The notes below the pieces were generated by a model that was not told the origin of the DNA, ran no database searches, and was given only the letters and a program-made list of their open reading frames with translations. Below, in pieces: positions 1 to 9,435 of a DNA stretch of 64,000 nt. A program made the position numbers and the translations under genes. Within the stretch, counting starts at the first letter, position 1; the number at the start of each line of letters is the position of its first letter. The stretch covers positions 730,487 to 794,486 of the forward strand of contig JAFEFN010000014.1 in the NCBI GenBank assembly GCA_018240525.1. The letters run 5' to 3'. This DNA is from Pseudomonadota bacterium (GTDB lineage: Bacteria; Pseudomonadota; Gammaproteobacteria; Steroidobacterales; Steroidobacteraceae).

Positions 1-125
1 GAGTCGGCGCCGCCGCTGAAGGCGACGCACAGGCGCCGCGCCGGGAAGCCCGGCAGCAGCGCGGTCAGCTGCGCGGCCAGCCACTGCGGCCCGAACTCAC
101 CCGCAGCGCCTGCCGGGGTGGCCAA
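1..125 (-). CDS. tilS: tRNA(Ile)-lysidine synthase, N-terminal fragment cut by the window edge
   Basis: Only about 41 codons are visible. The reverse strand reads RRLCVAFSGGADS at the window edge, which is the PP-loop ATP-pyrophosphatase motif (SGGxDS) found near the N-terminus of TilS. TilS makes lysidine at position 34 of tRNA(Ile)2. No ATG lies in this frame downstream of the accA stop. The best start is a TTG at 123-125, a few bases after accA, without a strong ribosome site. Position directly after accA is the usual gammaproteobacterial place for tilS. Another PP-loop protein such as TtcA is possible, but context favours TilS. Confidence 0.7.
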   Translation of the reverse strand, partial: MATPAGAAGEFGPQWLAAQLTALLPGFPARRLCVAFSGGAD

Positions 126-130
126 GCGGA

Positions 131-1096
131 CTAGGCGGCGTCTTCCGCGAAGACGCCGAAGCCTGCGATGCGCTGGGCGCGCTGGTTGCGCAGCTCGTCC
201 CGCGGGATGGCGTCGAGCTCGTCCAGGTGCCGCACCACGGCGGCCTTGAGGCTCGCGGCGACGCCGGCCGCGTCGCGGTGGGCGCCGCCCAGGGGCTCCT
301 CGATGACCTCGTCGACGAGGCCGAGCTTCTTCAGCCGGTCGGCGGTGAGGTTCAGGGCCTCGGCGGCGACTTCCTTCTTCTCCTGGCTCTTCCACAGGAT
401 CGAGGCGCAGCCTTCCGGGGAGATGACCGAGTAGGTGCTGTACTGGAGCATCAGCAGGCGGTCGCACACGCCGATGCCGAGCGCCCCGCCCGAGCCGCCC
501 TCGCCGGTCACCACCGTGACGATCGGCACGCGCAGCAGGGACATCTCGAACAGGTTGCGCGCGATCGCCTCGCTCTGCCCGCGCTCCTCGGCCCCGACCC
601 CGGGATACGCGCCCTGGGTGTCGATGAGCGTCACCAGCGGCAGCGAGAAGCGCTCGGCCATGCGCATCAGGCGCAGCGCCTTGCGGTAGCCTTCCGGCTT
701 GGGCATGCCGTAGTTGCGGCGCACGCGCTCCTTGGTGTCGCGGCCCTTCTGGTGGCCGATGATCATGACGGCGCGCTCGCCGATGCGCCCGAGGCCGCCG
801 ACGATGGCGCCGTCGTCGGCGTACATGCGGTCGCCGTGCAGCTCGTTGAACTCCCCGCAGATCATGCTCACGTAGTCGAGCGTGTAGGGCCGGTGCGGGT
901 GGCGCGCCAGCTGGGTGATCTGCCAGGGGGTGAGGCTGGCGAAGATGTTGGCCGTGAGCTGGCGGCTCTTGGCCTGCAGGCGATTGATCTCGTCCTGGAT
1001 GTTGACCTCGCCATCGGAGGTCACGTGCTTGAGTTCTTCGATCTTGGCTTCAAGCTCGGCGATGGGCTGCTCGAAGTCGAGGAATGCTACGGCCAT
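131..1096 (-). CDS. accA: Acetyl-CoA carboxylase carboxyltransferase subunit alpha
   Basis: The 321-residue protein is the alpha half of the carboxyltransferase that moves CO2 from biotin-BCCP to acetyl-CoA, giving malonyl-CoA for fatty acid synthesis; it works as an A2D2 complex with AccD in the cytoplasm. Length matches E. coli AccA (319). The glycine-rich motif GEGGSGGALGIGV is at about residues 198-210 and DTQGAYPGVGAEERG at about 159-173, both typical of the crotonase-fold carboxyltransferase. It lies just downstream of dnaE (21 bases between) and directly before tilS, the common gammaproteobacterial order. Confidence 0.97.
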   Translation of the reverse strand: MAVAFLDFEQPIAELEAKIEELKHVTSDGEVNIQDEINRLQAKSRQLTANIFASLTPWQITQLARHPHRPYTLDYVSMICGEFNELHGDRMYADDGAIVGGLGRIGERAVMIIGHQKGRDTKERVRRNYGMPKPEGYRKALRLMRMAERFSLPLVTLIDTQGAYPGVGAEERGQSEAIARNLFEMSLLRVPIVTVVTGEGGSGGALGIGVCDRLLMLQYSTYSVISPEGCASILWKSQEKKEVAAEALNLTADRLKKLGLVDEVIEEPLGGAHRDAAGVAASLKAAVVRHLDELDAIPRDELRNQRAQRIAGFGVFAEDAA

Positions 1097-1117
1097 GGTG
1101 GCGAAGGGTACCGCAAC

Positions 1118-4100
1118 TCAGCGCCCGTCGGCGAATGAGGCCCCGGCCGCGGCCGGCGGCGCCCCGTACACGACCTGGACTGCGTCTCGGCCGACCAGGC
1201 CCTCGATCTGGTCGAGCAGCTCGCGCGAGGCGCGCACGCTCCACTGGCCATCGAGGGTGAGCGCACCGCAGGCCTCCAGGCCCGAGTACTCGATCGTGAT
1301 CGGGCACGGCCCGGGGCGCCACGGCGCGAGGATCCCCGGCAGGCGCTCGCTCAGGGCCGGCACCTCCGCGTGGGAGCAGCGGATCACCAGGCGCCGCGCC
1401 TCCTGCTCGCGCACCTTGTCCAGCTCGGTCAGCTTCTTGACCGACAGCCGCCAGGCGTCGCTGAACTCATCGAAGCGCAGCGCGCCATCGACCAGCACCA
1501 GCGCATCCTTGGCGATGAGGTCGCGGTACTTCTGGAACGTGTCCTCGAACAGCGTCGCTTCGATGCGCCCGGTGCGGTCATCGAGCGTGAGGATGACGCG
1601 CGGGCCGCGCTTCTTCACCTCGTCGATGAGGCCGGCGACGGTGACCGGCTTGCCGCCGCCGAAGCGCGGCGCCTCGAAGCCCGCGCTCGGCCGGTCGCTC
1701 ACCAGGTCCGCGATGCGGTGCGAGACGAAGCGCTTGAGGCTGCCCTCGAAGCGTGCCAGCGGGTGGCCGGTGAGGTACAGGCCGAGGGTCTCGCGCTCCC
1801 CGGTCAGGCGCACCGCCTCGCTCCACTCCGGCAGCGTGGCGGCGCGCGCCGGCGGCAGGTTCTGCTTCGCATCGGTGGTGAGGCCGAACATGTCGTTCTG
1901 GCCGGCCTGGTGCATGCGCGAGTTCTGGTCGCCGAGCTGCATGGCCGAGGCCAGCCGGTCCATGAGCGTGGCGCGGTTCGCGCCGAGGCCATCGAGGCTG
2001 CCGCTGCGCAGCAGCGCTTCCAGCGTGCGGCGGTTGGCCTTCTGCAGGTCCAGCCGGCGGCACAGGTCCTCGAGCGAGGCGAACGGCCCGTGGGCGCTTC
2101 GCTCGCGGATGAGGGCCTCCACGGCGCCCTCGCCCACCCCGCGCACCGCGCCCAGCCCGTAGCGGATGCTGCGCTCGCCGTTGGCGGCGAAGGCGAAGTT
2201 GGAGGCGTTCACGTCCGGGGGCAGCACGGCAAGACCCATGTCGCTGCACTCCTGGATGAGCGTCACCACCTTGTCGGTGTGCTCCATGTCCGCCGAGAGC
2301 ACCGCCGCCATGAACTCGGCCGGGTAATGCGCCTTCAGGTACGCGGTCTGGTAGGAGAGCAGCGCATACGCGGCCGAGTGCGACTTGTTGAAGCCGTAGC
2401 CGGCGAACTTCTCCATGAGGTCGAAGATGTGCACCGCGACGCCCTCGGCCACCCCGCGCGCGGTCGCGCCGGAGACGAAGATCGAGCGCTGCTTGGCCAT
2501 GTCCTCGGCGTTCTTCTTGCCCATCGCGCGGCGCAGCAGGTCGGCGGCCCCGAGGGTGTAGCCGGCCAGCACCTGGGCGATCTGCATGACCTGCTCCTGG
2601 TACAGGATCACCCCGTAGGTCGGCTTGAGCACCTGCTCGAGACTCGGGTGCAGGTAGTCGATCGGGCCGTCGCTGCGGCCGTGCTTGCGGTTGATGAAGT
2701 CATCGACCATGCCCGACTGCAGGGGGCCGGGGCGGAACAGCGCCACCAGCGCCACGATGTCCTCGAAGCTGTCCGGCTGCAGGCGGCGGATGAGGTCCTT
2801 CATGCCGCGGGACTCGAGCTGGAAGATCGCCGTGGTGCGCGTGGTCTTCAGCAGCGCGTAGGTGGCCGCATCGTCCATCGGCAGCGCGCTCACGTTCAGC
2901 GGCGCCGCCCCGGCGGGGCGCTGCGCGTTGATCAGCCGCTCGGCGCGGTCGATGATCGTGAGCGTGCGCAGGCCGAGGAAGTCGAACTTCACCAGGCCCG
3001 CCGCCTCGACGTCGTCCTTGTCGAACTGCGTGATCACCCCGCCGCCGGAGGTATCGCAGTACAGCGGCGTGAAGTCGGTGAGCACGGACGGGGCGATGAC
3101 CACGCCGCCGGCGTGCATGCCCGCGTTGCGCGTCAGCCCCTCGAGCGAGCGCGCCAGGTCGATGAGGTTTTTGACCTCGTCCTCTGCCTGGTACAGCTTG
3201 GCCAGCTCCGGCTCCTTTTCCAGCGCCGCATCCAGGGTGATGCCGAGCTCGAAGGGGATGAGCTTGGCGATGCGGTCGACGTAGCCGTAGGTCATGCCGA
3301 GCACGCGCCCGACATCGCGCACCACCGCCTTGGCGGCCATGGTGCCGTAGGTGATGATCTGCGAGACGCGCTCGCGTCCGTACTTGTGCGCCACGTACTC
3401 GATGACGCGGTCGCGCCCGTCCATGCAGAAGTCGATGTCGAAGTCGGGCATCGAGACGCGCTCGGGATTGAGGAAGCGCTCGAACAGCAGGTCGTACCGG
3501 ATCGGGTCGAGGTCGGTGATCCCCAAGGTGTAGGCCACCAGCGAGCCGGCGCCCGAGCCGCGCCCCGGGCCGACCGGCACGCCATTGGCGCGCGCCCAGC
3601 GGATGAAGTCGGCGACGATGAGGAAGTAGCCGGCGAAGCCCATCTGGCAGATGACGTCCAGCTCGGTCGCCAGACGCGCCGCATGCGCGGGCGGGATCTG
3701 CTGGCTGCGCGCGCGGAAGCGCGCGGCGAGCCCCGCGGCCGCCTCGGTGCGCAGGAACTGCTCGGTGGTGAGCCCCTCGGGCACCGGGTACTGCGGCAGG
3801 CGCGCCTGGCCGAGCTTCAGGGTGAGGCTGCAGCGGCGCGCGATCTCCACCGAGTTGGCGAGCGCCTCGGGGATGTCGGCGAAGAGCGCGGCCATCTCCT
3901 GCGGCGTGCGCAGGTACTGCTGGCGCGAGTAGCGGCGCACGCGGCCGGGATCGGCGAGCAGCGTCCCCTCGTGGATGCACACCCGCGCCTCGTGCGACTC
4001 GAACTCGTCGGCCTTGAGGAAGCGCACGTCGTTGGTGGCGACCACCGGGACCGCGCGCCGCCCGGCGAGCGCCACCGCCTGGGCGATGTAGCCCTCCTCG

Positions 4101-4630
4101 TTCGGCCGGCCCAGGCGCTGCAGCTCGAGGTAGAAGCGCCCGGGGAAGAGCGCCAGCCAGGCATCCAGCGCGCGCTCGGCCTCCGCCTCGCGCCCGTTGA
4201 CGAGCGCGCGCCCGATATCCCCCTCGGTGGCCCCGGAGAGCGCGATCAGGCCGGCCACGCTGTCGCCGGTGAGCCAGGCGCGCTCCAGGCGCGGGACGCC
4301 GCGCTCGCGGCTGTCCAGGTAGGCACGGCTGACCAGGCGGGCGAGGTTGCGGTAGCCCTCCGGGGTCTGGCACAGGAAGCTGATCCGCGAGGGCTGCGCG
4401 CGCTCGCCCTCCTCGCGCACCAGCAGGTCGACGCCCACGAGCGGCTTCACGCCCGCCTTGAGCGCGTCCTTGTAGAACTTGACCATCGCGAAGAGGTTGC
4501 TCTGGTCGGTCACGGCCACGGCCGGCATGCCGGTGCTGGCGGCCGCCGCGACCAGGTCCGGGATGCGCACCACGCTGTCGACCAGCGAGTACTCGGTGTG
4601 CACCTTCAGGTGGACGAAGCCGGCCGCCAT
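1118..4630 (-). CDS. dnaE: DNA polymerase III subunit alpha
   Basis: This is the replicative polymerase subunit. The 1170 residues fit E. coli DnaE (1160). The PHP domain opens the protein (HLKVHTEYS, residues 7-15). The catalytic palm carries MPDFDIDFCMDGRD near residue 400, with the two metal-binding aspartates of the C-family. The helix-hairpin-helix, beta-clamp-binding and C-terminal OB regions follow. The ATG at 4628-4630 is chosen because MAAGFVHLKVHTEYS matches the family start and lies four bases after the rnhB stop. Longer readings in this frame run into rnhB and are not real. Confidence 0.97.
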   Translation of the reverse strand: MAAGFVHLKVHTEYSLVDSVVRIPDLVAAAASTGMPAVAVTDQSNLFAMVKFYKDALKAGVKPLVGVDLLVREEGERAQPSRISFLCQTPEGYRNLARLVSRAYLDSRERGVPRLERAWLTGDSVAGLIALSGATEGDIGRALVNGREAEAERALDAWLALFPGRFYLELQRLGRPNEEGYIAQAVALAGRRAVPVVATNDVRFLKADEFESHEARVCIHEGTLLADPGRVRRYSRQQYLRTPQEMAALFADIPEALANSVEIARRCSLTLKLGQARLPQYPVPEGLTTEQFLRTEAAAGLAARFRARSQQIPPAHAARLATELDVICQMGFAGYFLIVADFIRWARANGVPVGPGRGSGAGSLVAYTLGITDLDPIRYDLLFERFLNPERVSMPDFDIDFCMDGRDRVIEYVAHKYGRERVSQIITYGTMAAKAVVRDVGRVLGMTYGYVDRIAKLIPFELGITLDAALEKEPELAKLYQAEDEVKNLIDLARSLEGLTRNAGMHAGGVVIAPSVLTDFTPLYCDTSGGGVITQFDKDDVEAAGLVKFDFLGLRTLTIIDRAERLINAQRPAGAAPLNVSALPMDDAATYALLKTTRTTAIFQLESRGMKDLIRRLQPDSFEDIVALVALFRPGPLQSGMVDDFINRKHGRSDGPIDYLHPSLEQVLKPTYGVILYQEQVMQIAQVLAGYTLGAADLLRRAMGKKNAEDMAKQRSIFVSGATARGVAEGVAVHIFDLMEKFAGYGFNKSHSAAYALLSYQTAYLKAHYPAEFMAAVLSADMEHTDKVVTLIQECSDMGLAVLPPDVNASNFAFAANGERSIRYGLGAVRGVGEGAVEALIRERSAHGPFASLEDLCRRLDLQKANRRTLEALLRSGSLDGLGANRATLMDRLASAMQLGDQNSRMHQAGQNDMFGLTTDAKQNLPPARAATLPEWSEAVRLTGERETLGLYLTGHPLARFEGSLKRFVSHRIADLVSDRPSAGFEAPRFGGGKPVTVAGLIDEVKKRGPRVILTLDDRTGRIEATLFEDTFQKYRDLIAKDALVLVDGALRFDEFSDAWRLSVKKLTELDKVREQEARRLVIRCSHAEVPALSERLPGILAPWRPGPCPITIEYSGLEACGALTLDGQWSVRASRELLDQIEGLVGRDAVQVVYGAPPAAAGASFADGR

Positions 4631-4634
4631 GGGG

Positions 4635-5264
4635 TCAGTCCAGCAGCTCGAGCGCCTCGAGCTCGAGGCCTTGCGCGCGCACGGGTCGGAACGAGCGGCG
4701 GTGCTGCGCCGAGGGCGCCCGGTCGCGCAGCGCATCCAGGTGCGCCGGCGTGCCGTAGCCCTTGTGGGTCCCGAGCAGGTACCCCGGGTAGCACGCATCC
4801 AGCGTCACCATCATCGCATCGCGGTGGGTCTTGGCGAGGATCGAGGCGGCGCTGATGACCGAGACGCGCGCATCGCCTGCGACGATCGCCTCGAGCGTGC
4901 AGGCGAAGGGCAGGTCGGCGACGCACGGGCAGCGGTTGCCGTCCACGCGCACGTGCGTGGGCGCCACCGGCAGGGCGAGAAGCGCGCGCCGCATCGCCAG
5001 GAAGGTCGCCTGCAGGATGTTGATCGAGTCGATCTCGTCGCGGTCGGCCCAGCCGATCGCCCAGGCCAGGGCCCGCGCGCGGATGAGGCCGGCGAGGCGC
5101 GTGCGCTCCGGCGCGGGCAGCGTCTTGGAGTCGGCCAGCCCGCGGATGCGGCGGCGCGGGTCGAGGATCACGGCCGCGGCGACCACAGGGCCTGCGAGCG
5201 GCCCGCGACCGGCCTCGTCGACCCCCGCCACGCGCGCCAGGTTGCACCCCTCAGGTGCGCGCAT
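4635..5264 (-). CDS. rnhB: Ribonuclease HII
   Basis: RNase HII removes single ribonucleotides misincorporated in DNA and RNA primers. At 209 residues it has the expected size. The catalytic GVDEAGRGPLAGPV motif (Asp16, Glu17) is near the N-terminus and further conserved aspartates follow. The ATG overlaps the 3' end of lpxB by 14 bases, so the genes are translationally coupled. The order lpxA-lpxB-rnhB-dnaE is conserved in Gammaproteobacteria. Confidence 0.96.
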   Translation of the reverse strand: MRAPEGCNLARVAGVDEAGRGPLAGPVVAAAVILDPRRRIRGLADSKTLPAPERTRLAGLIRARALAWAIGWADRDEIDSINILQATFLAMRRALLALPVAPTHVRVDGNRCPCVADLPFACTLEAIVAGDARVSVISAASILAKTHRDAMMVTLDACYPGYLLGTHKGYGTPAHLDALRDRAPSAQHRRSFRPVRAQGLELEALELLD

Positions 5265-6456
5265 CGGACTGCTCCGGCGCGGCGGCGATCATGGCGAGCA
5301 CCGCCTCGGCGGCACGCGCGGCCCCGCCGCGGCGCAGCGTGCGGTGGATGCGCGTGAATTCCGCCTTGAGTTCCGCCACGTGCGTGCGATTGGAAAGCTC
5401 CTGCAGCAGCGCGTCCCCGAGGGCCGCACCCGTGACCTGTTCCTGGAAGAACTCCGGCACGGCGCCGCGGCCGGCCAGGAGATTCGGCTGGGAAAAGTAT
5501 CGCACCTTGACCAGCCCCAGGGTACGCAGCAAAAACGCGGTCATCACGGAGGTTTTGTAGGCCACCACCATCGGTCTGCCGGTCAGCAGGGTCTCGAGGG
5601 TGGCGGTGCCGGAGGCGACGATCACCCCGTCCGCGGCCGCCAGCGCCACCTGCGCCTGCCCGTCGGTGACGCGAATGTCAGGCGCGCCGCGGGCTTGCGC
5701 GATTTCCCTCTCGAAGGCCTCACGCACCTGGGCCGAGGCCATCGGCGCGACGAAGCGCCAGTCGGGGTGCGCGGCATGGATGCGCGCGGCCGCGGCGACG
5801 AACGGGCCGGCCAGGCGGGCGACCTCGCCCATGCGGCTGCCCGGCAGCAGCGCGATGACGCCGCCCTCCTCCGGCAGCCCCAGCGCGCGCCGCGCGGCGG
5901 CCGGGTCCGCCTCCAGCGGGATCGCATCGGCCAGCGGGTGGCCGACGAACTCGGCGCGTACGCCGTGCGTGGCATAGAAGTCGGTCTCGAACGGCAGCAG
6001 GCACAGGATGAGGTCAACCGCCGCACCGATGGTGCGCACGCGGCCCTGGCGCCAGGCCCACACCTGGGGGCTCACGTACTGGACGGTGCGGATCCCGGTG
6101 CGCTTGAGCGTGCGGGCGAGCCCGAGGTTGAACTCCGGGGAGTCGATGCCGATGAACACGTCCGGCCGGGCGGCGAGGAAGCGGGCCTTGAGCTCGCCGC
6201 GCAGCCGCAGCAGGCGCGGCAGGTGGTGCAGCACCTCGGTGAGCCCCATGACGGCGAGCTCCTCGGCGCCCGCCCAGCGGGTGCAGCCGGCGGCGAGCAT
6301 CTTCGGGCCCGCCACGCCGAAGCACTCCAGCGCCGGCACGCGCTCGCGCAGCGCCTGGATGAGGGCCGCGCCCAGGGTGTCGCCGGAGTGCTCGCCGGCA
6401 ACGATCCCGACCCGCAGCACGCGCGCTGGGGCGCCGGCCGTCGGCGGCGCGTTCAT
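5251..6456 (-). CDS. lpxB: Lipid-A-disaccharide synthase
   Basis: LpxB is a GT-B fold, GT19-family glycosyltransferase. It joins UDP-2,3-diacylglucosamine to lipid X, forming the beta-1',6 disaccharide of lipid A at the inner membrane. The 401-residue protein begins with a short variable leader, then RVGIVAGEHSGDTLGAALIQ, the family's N-terminal nucleotide-sugar loop. LPGSRMGEV and the C-terminal VAYKTS region are also typical. The ATG overlaps the lpxA stop in an ATGA, consistent with coupled translation of the lipid A genes. Confidence 0.97.
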   Translation of the reverse strand: MNAPPTAGAPARVLRVGIVAGEHSGDTLGAALIQALRERVPALECFGVAGPKMLAAGCTRWAGAEELAVMGLTEVLHHLPRLLRLRGELKARFLAARPDVFIGIDSPEFNLGLARTLKRTGIRTVQYVSPQVWAWRQGRVRTIGAAVDLILCLLPFETDFYATHGVRAEFVGHPLADAIPLEADPAAARRALGLPEEGGVIALLPGSRMGEVARLAGPFVAAAARIHAAHPDWRFVAPMASAQVREAFEREIAQARGAPDIRVTDGQAQVALAAADGVIVASGTATLETLLTGRPMVVAYKTSVMTAFLLRTLGLVKVRYFSQPNLLAGRGAVPEFFQEQVTGAALGDALLQELSNRTHVAELKAEFTRIHRTLRRGGAARAAEAVLAMIAAAPEQSDART

Positions 6457-7223
6457 CGCACCAGGCTGCGGCTGGAGGCTTCGATGAACTCGACGAAGGG
6501 AACCAGCTCGGGCTGCCCGGCCGCCAGCGCCTTCAGCCGCCCGATCGCCTCGGTGAGCTTCAGGTCCGAGCGGTACAGGATGCGGTAGGCATTGCGGATG
6601 TTGCGGATCTGGTCCTCGCTGAAGCCGCGGCGCTTGAGCCCCTCGGAGTTCACGCTGTGCGGCACGCAGGGGTTGCCGGCGGCCATGACGTAGGGCGGGA
6701 CGTCGCGGGTAAGCGCGGACTGGCCGCCTATGAAGGCATGCGCGCCGATCTTCACGAACTGGTGGATCGCGGCCAGGCCGCCGATGATCACCCAGTCGCC
6801 CACCTCGACGTGCCCGCCGAGGGAGGCGCAGTTGGCGAACACCGTCTTGTTGCCGATGACGCAGTCGTGGGCGATGTGCGAATAGGCCATCAGCAGGTTG
6901 TCATCGCCGATGCGCGTCACCCCCTTGTCGTGCGTGGTACCGCGGTTGACCGTGCAGCTCTCGCGGAACACGTTGCGGTCGCCGATCTCCAGGCGCGTCG
7001 GCTCGCCGGCGTACTTCTTGTCCTGGGGCGGCCCGCCGATGCTGGCGAACGGGGATACCTTGTTGTCCGCCCCCAGGGTGGTGTGGCCGTCGATGACGGC
7101 GTGCGGGCCGATGACGGTGCGCGGCCCGATGCGCACGTCCGCGCCGATGATGCTGAACGGGCCGACGCTCACGCCCTCGGCCAGCTGCGCCCGGGGATGC
7201 ACCACCGCACGTGGGTCGATCAT
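6453..7223 (-). CDS. lpxA: UDP-N-acetylglucosamine acyltransferase
   Basis: LpxA transfers R-3-hydroxyacyl from ACP to UDP-GlcNAc, the first lipid A step. The 256-residue protein consists of left-handed beta-helix hexapeptide repeats (MIDPRAVVHPRAQLAEGVSV at the start) followed by the alpha-helical C-terminus (GFSEDQIRNIRNAYRILYRS). The catalytic histidine is in HIAHDCVIGN near residue 125. The ATG at 7221-7223 overlaps the fabZ stop (ATGA) and matches the family start; the longer open frame upstream is only a fabZ shadow. Confidence 0.97.
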   Translation of the reverse strand: MIDPRAVVHPRAQLAEGVSVGPFSIIGADVRIGPRTVIGPHAVIDGHTTLGADNKVSPFASIGGPPQDKKYAGEPTRLEIGDRNVFRESCTVNRGTTHDKGVTRIGDDNLLMAYSHIAHDCVIGNKTVFANCASLGGHVEVGDWVIIGGLAAIHQFVKIGAHAFIGGQSALTRDVPPYVMAAGNPCVPHSVNSEGLKRRGFSEDQIRNIRNAYRILYRSDLKLTEAIGRLKALAAGQPELVPFVEFIEASSRSLVR

Positions 7224-7672
7224 CCGGCGCTCTCCGGTGCCAGCATCATCTGCACGCTCACCGCTTCCTGGTCCGCCACCAGCGCCCGGGCGGAGAAGCG
7301 CCAGATGCCGCGCAGTACCCGCTCCACGCTCGCCTCCAGGACGAGCTGGTCGCCCGGGACGACCGGGCGCCGGAAGCGCGCCTTGTCGATGCCGACGAAG
7401 TAGAAGCGCGTGTTCTCGTCGGGGAACATCGCCAGGCTCAGGAAGCTCAGGATGCCCGCGGTCTGCGCGAGCGCCTCGATCACCATGACGCCCGGCATCA
7501 CCGCGCGGCCGGGGAAGTGCCCGGGGAAGAACGGCTCGTTGTAGGTGACGTTCTTCAGCGCGCGGATGGACTGGTGGGCATGCCACTCGAGCACCCGGTC
7601 GACCAGCAGGAACGGGTAGCGGTGCGGCAGGCGCTTCATGATCGCCTCGATGTCCAGCTGCACCTCACTCAT
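7220..7672 (-). CDS. fabZ: 3-hydroxyacyl-ACP dehydratase FabZ
   Basis: FabZ dehydrates beta-hydroxyacyl-ACP in fatty acid elongation and competes with LpxA/LpxD for hydroxymyristoyl-ACP, so co-location with them balances phospholipid and lipid A. The 150-residue hot-dog fold protein has the catalytic His in HFPGRAVMPGVMVIEALAQ, with the Glu in the same motif. It overlaps lpxD by 8 bases upstream and lpxA by 4 downstream. Confidence 0.97.
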   Translation of the reverse strand: MSEVQLDIEAIMKRLPHRYPFLLVDRVLEWHAHQSIRALKNVTYNEPFFPGHFPGRAVMPGVMVIEALAQTAGILSFLSLAMFPDENTRFYFVGIDKARFRRPVVPGDQLVLEASVERVLRGIWRFSARALVADQEAVSVQMMLAPESAG

Positions 7673-8708
7673 CCCCTGGTTCCTGCTCAGACTTGATCCC
7701 GCTGGCCTGCTCGAGCCGGCGCACGCGCGCGGCCAGCAGGCCGGATCTCTTGAAGTTCGCCTGCAGCCGCCGCCAGGCGCGCGCCTCCTCGACCGGCAGG
7801 GTGCTGGAGTATAACCCCGGCTTGGTGATCGAGTTGGCGATCGCGGAGAAGCCGGTGACGACGACGTCGTCGGCGATGCTGATGTGGCCGCCGATGCCGC
7901 ACGCCCCGCCGATCATGCAGCGCCTGCCGATGGTGGTGCTGCCGGAGATCCCGGTGCAGCCGGCGATGACGGTGTGCGCACCGATGCGCACGTTGTGGCC
8001 GACCTGCACCAGGTTGTCGAGCTTGACGTCATCCTCGATCACCGTGTCCTCGATGGCGCCGCGGTCGATCGTGGTGTTGGCGCCGACCTCCACGTCCGCG
8101 CCGAGGCGCACCACGCCCACCTGCGGCACCTTCACCCAGGTGCCGCGCTCGGGCGCGAAGCCGAAGCCGTCGGCCCCGAGCACCACGCCCGGGTGCAGCA
8201 CGCTGCGCGCCCCGACCACGGTGCCCGCGCCCAGGGTCACGCGCGCGACCAGGCGCACGTCCTCGCCGATGCGCACGCCGGCGAGCAGCACGCTGTGCGG
8301 CCCGATGAAGGCGCGCGCACCGACCTGCGCATCCTCGCCGATGAAGGCCAGGGCGCCGATGCAGGCGCTGGGATCGATGCGGGCGCCCGGGGAGAGGACC
8401 GCGCTCGGGTGCACCCCGGGCTCGAAGGCCGGCGGCGGGTTGAGCAGCTGCGCGATGCGCGCGTAGGTGGCGTACGGGTTCTCGCACACCAGCATCGCCG
8501 TCGGGCAGGCCTCCGCCGCGGCCGCGGTCAGCACGACGGCCGCGGCGGTGGTGCCGGAGAGCTGGCTGCGGTACTTCGGGTTGGCGAGGAAGGCGAGCGC
8601 GCCGGCCTGCGCATGGGCGAGCGTGCCGACCCGCTCGATGCGGGTGCCCGGGTCGCCGCGCAGCTCACAGCCGAACCGGACCGCCAGCTCCCCCAGGGAT
8701 ACGGACAT
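7665..8708 (-). CDS. lpxD: UDP-3-O-acylglucosamine N-acyltransferase
   Basis: LpxD adds the N-linked hydroxyacyl chain in the third lipid A step. The 347-residue protein has the N-terminal uridine-binding domain, a long hexapeptide beta-helix and a C-terminal helix. The catalytic histidine lies in LVQVGHNVRIGAHTVIAG. It follows the skp-like gene after a 33-base gap and overlaps fabZ, as in other Gammaproteobacteria. Confidence 0.96.
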   Translation of the reverse strand: MSVSLGELAVRFGCELRGDPGTRIERVGTLAHAQAGALAFLANPKYRSQLSGTTAAAVVLTAAAAEACPTAMLVCENPYATYARIAQLLNPPPAFEPGVHPSAVLSPGARIDPSACIGALAFIGEDAQVGARAFIGPHSVLLAGVRIGEDVRLVARVTLGAGTVVGARSVLHPGVVLGADGFGFAPERGTWVKVPQVGVVRLGADVEVGANTTIDRGAIEDTVIEDDVKLDNLVQVGHNVRIGAHTVIAGCTGISGSTTIGRRCMIGGACGIGGHISIADDVVVTGFSAIANSITKPGLYSSTLPVEEARAWRRLQANFKRSGLLAARVRRLEQASGIKSEQEPGDE

Positions 8709-8741
8709 GGCGGGTGGCGCGGCGTGGAGTGCCGGCGGCCG

Positions 8742-9308
8742 TTACTTCTTCGGCGGCGGCGGGGTCGCCGGGGCTGCGGGCTTGGCCGCGCCGCCCTTGG
8801 CCTGCAGTGCCTGCAGCACCCCGGGGGTGATGTCGTACTGCTGGGTCGAGTAGATCACGCCGTCGCTGATGACCAGGTCATAGCCCTGCGCCTTCGCGTA
8901 GCTGCGCACTTCCTCGATGACGGTGCGCTGCAGGCGCGAGAGCTCCTCGTTGCGCCGCGCGCTGACATCGTCCTGGAACTCCTGCGTCGCGCGCTGCAGG
9001 TCGCGGCTGCCGTCGCGCAGCTCCTTCTCGGTGCGCTGGCGCTGGTCCTCGGTCATGGTCGCGCCGTCCTTCTGCAGCTTCTCCTGCTTGGCCTTGAGGG
9101 CCTGCTCCTGGGCCTGCAGGGTGCGCTGGCGCGGGGCGAACTCGGCCCGCATCGACTCGCCCATGGCCTTGCCCTGCGGGGACTCCTCGAGCAGGCGCGT
9201 CGCATCGACCACACCGATCTTCGGCTCGGCGAAGGCCGGCAGCGCCACGAGGGTCGCGCCCGCTGCCATTGCCCAGATCGCCATCTTGCTGCTGATCAAA
9301 CGATTCAC
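8742..9308 (-). CDS. skp: Periplasmic OmpH/Skp-family chaperone
   Basis: This Skp-like protein holds unfolded outer-membrane proteins in the periplasm on their way to BamA. The N-terminus has a basic n-region, a hydrophobic stretch and an AFA cleavage site before EPKIGVVDATRLL. A long glutamine/lysine-rich coiled-coil region (residues about 60-125) forms the tentacles. I chose the GTG at 9306-9308 because the upstream bases contain AGGGTAGGTAG at good spacing. An ATG at 9324-9326 (six codons longer) and an ATG at 9282-9284 are alternatives. The C-terminus is Ala/Pro/Lys rich. It lies between bamA and lpxD, the standard order. Confidence 0.9.
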   Translation of the reverse strand: MNRLISSKMAIWAMAAGATLVALPAFAEPKIGVVDATRLLEESPQGKAMGESMRAEFAPRQRTLQAQEQALKAKQEKLQKDGATMTEDQRQRTEKELRDGSRDLQRATQEFQDDVSARRNEELSRLQRTVIEEVRSYAKAQGYDLVISDGVIYSTQQYDITPGVLQALQAKGGAAKPAAPATPPPPKK

Positions 9309-9435
9309 GGAACTACCTACCCTCATGTGTAACGATTTGTGAGCGGCCCCCCTTCGGGGCCGGCCCAAACTCCTAGTATCGCGTACAAAGGCCCCGCAAC
9401 GCTCGTTTCTTTGCTTTGCCGCCCCCCCGGGGGGC

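Noticed and set aside
1370..4855. Plus-strand open frame of over 1100 codons opposite dnaE
   Set aside because: It is a mirror of dnaE caused by strong third-position G+C bias. Its translation is rich in Arg, His, Ala and Val repeats and shows no domains.
9342..9435. G+C-rich palindromes between bamA and skp as a terminator
   Set aside because: Stems are present but no T-run follows on the minus strand, and the genes are normally co-transcribed.
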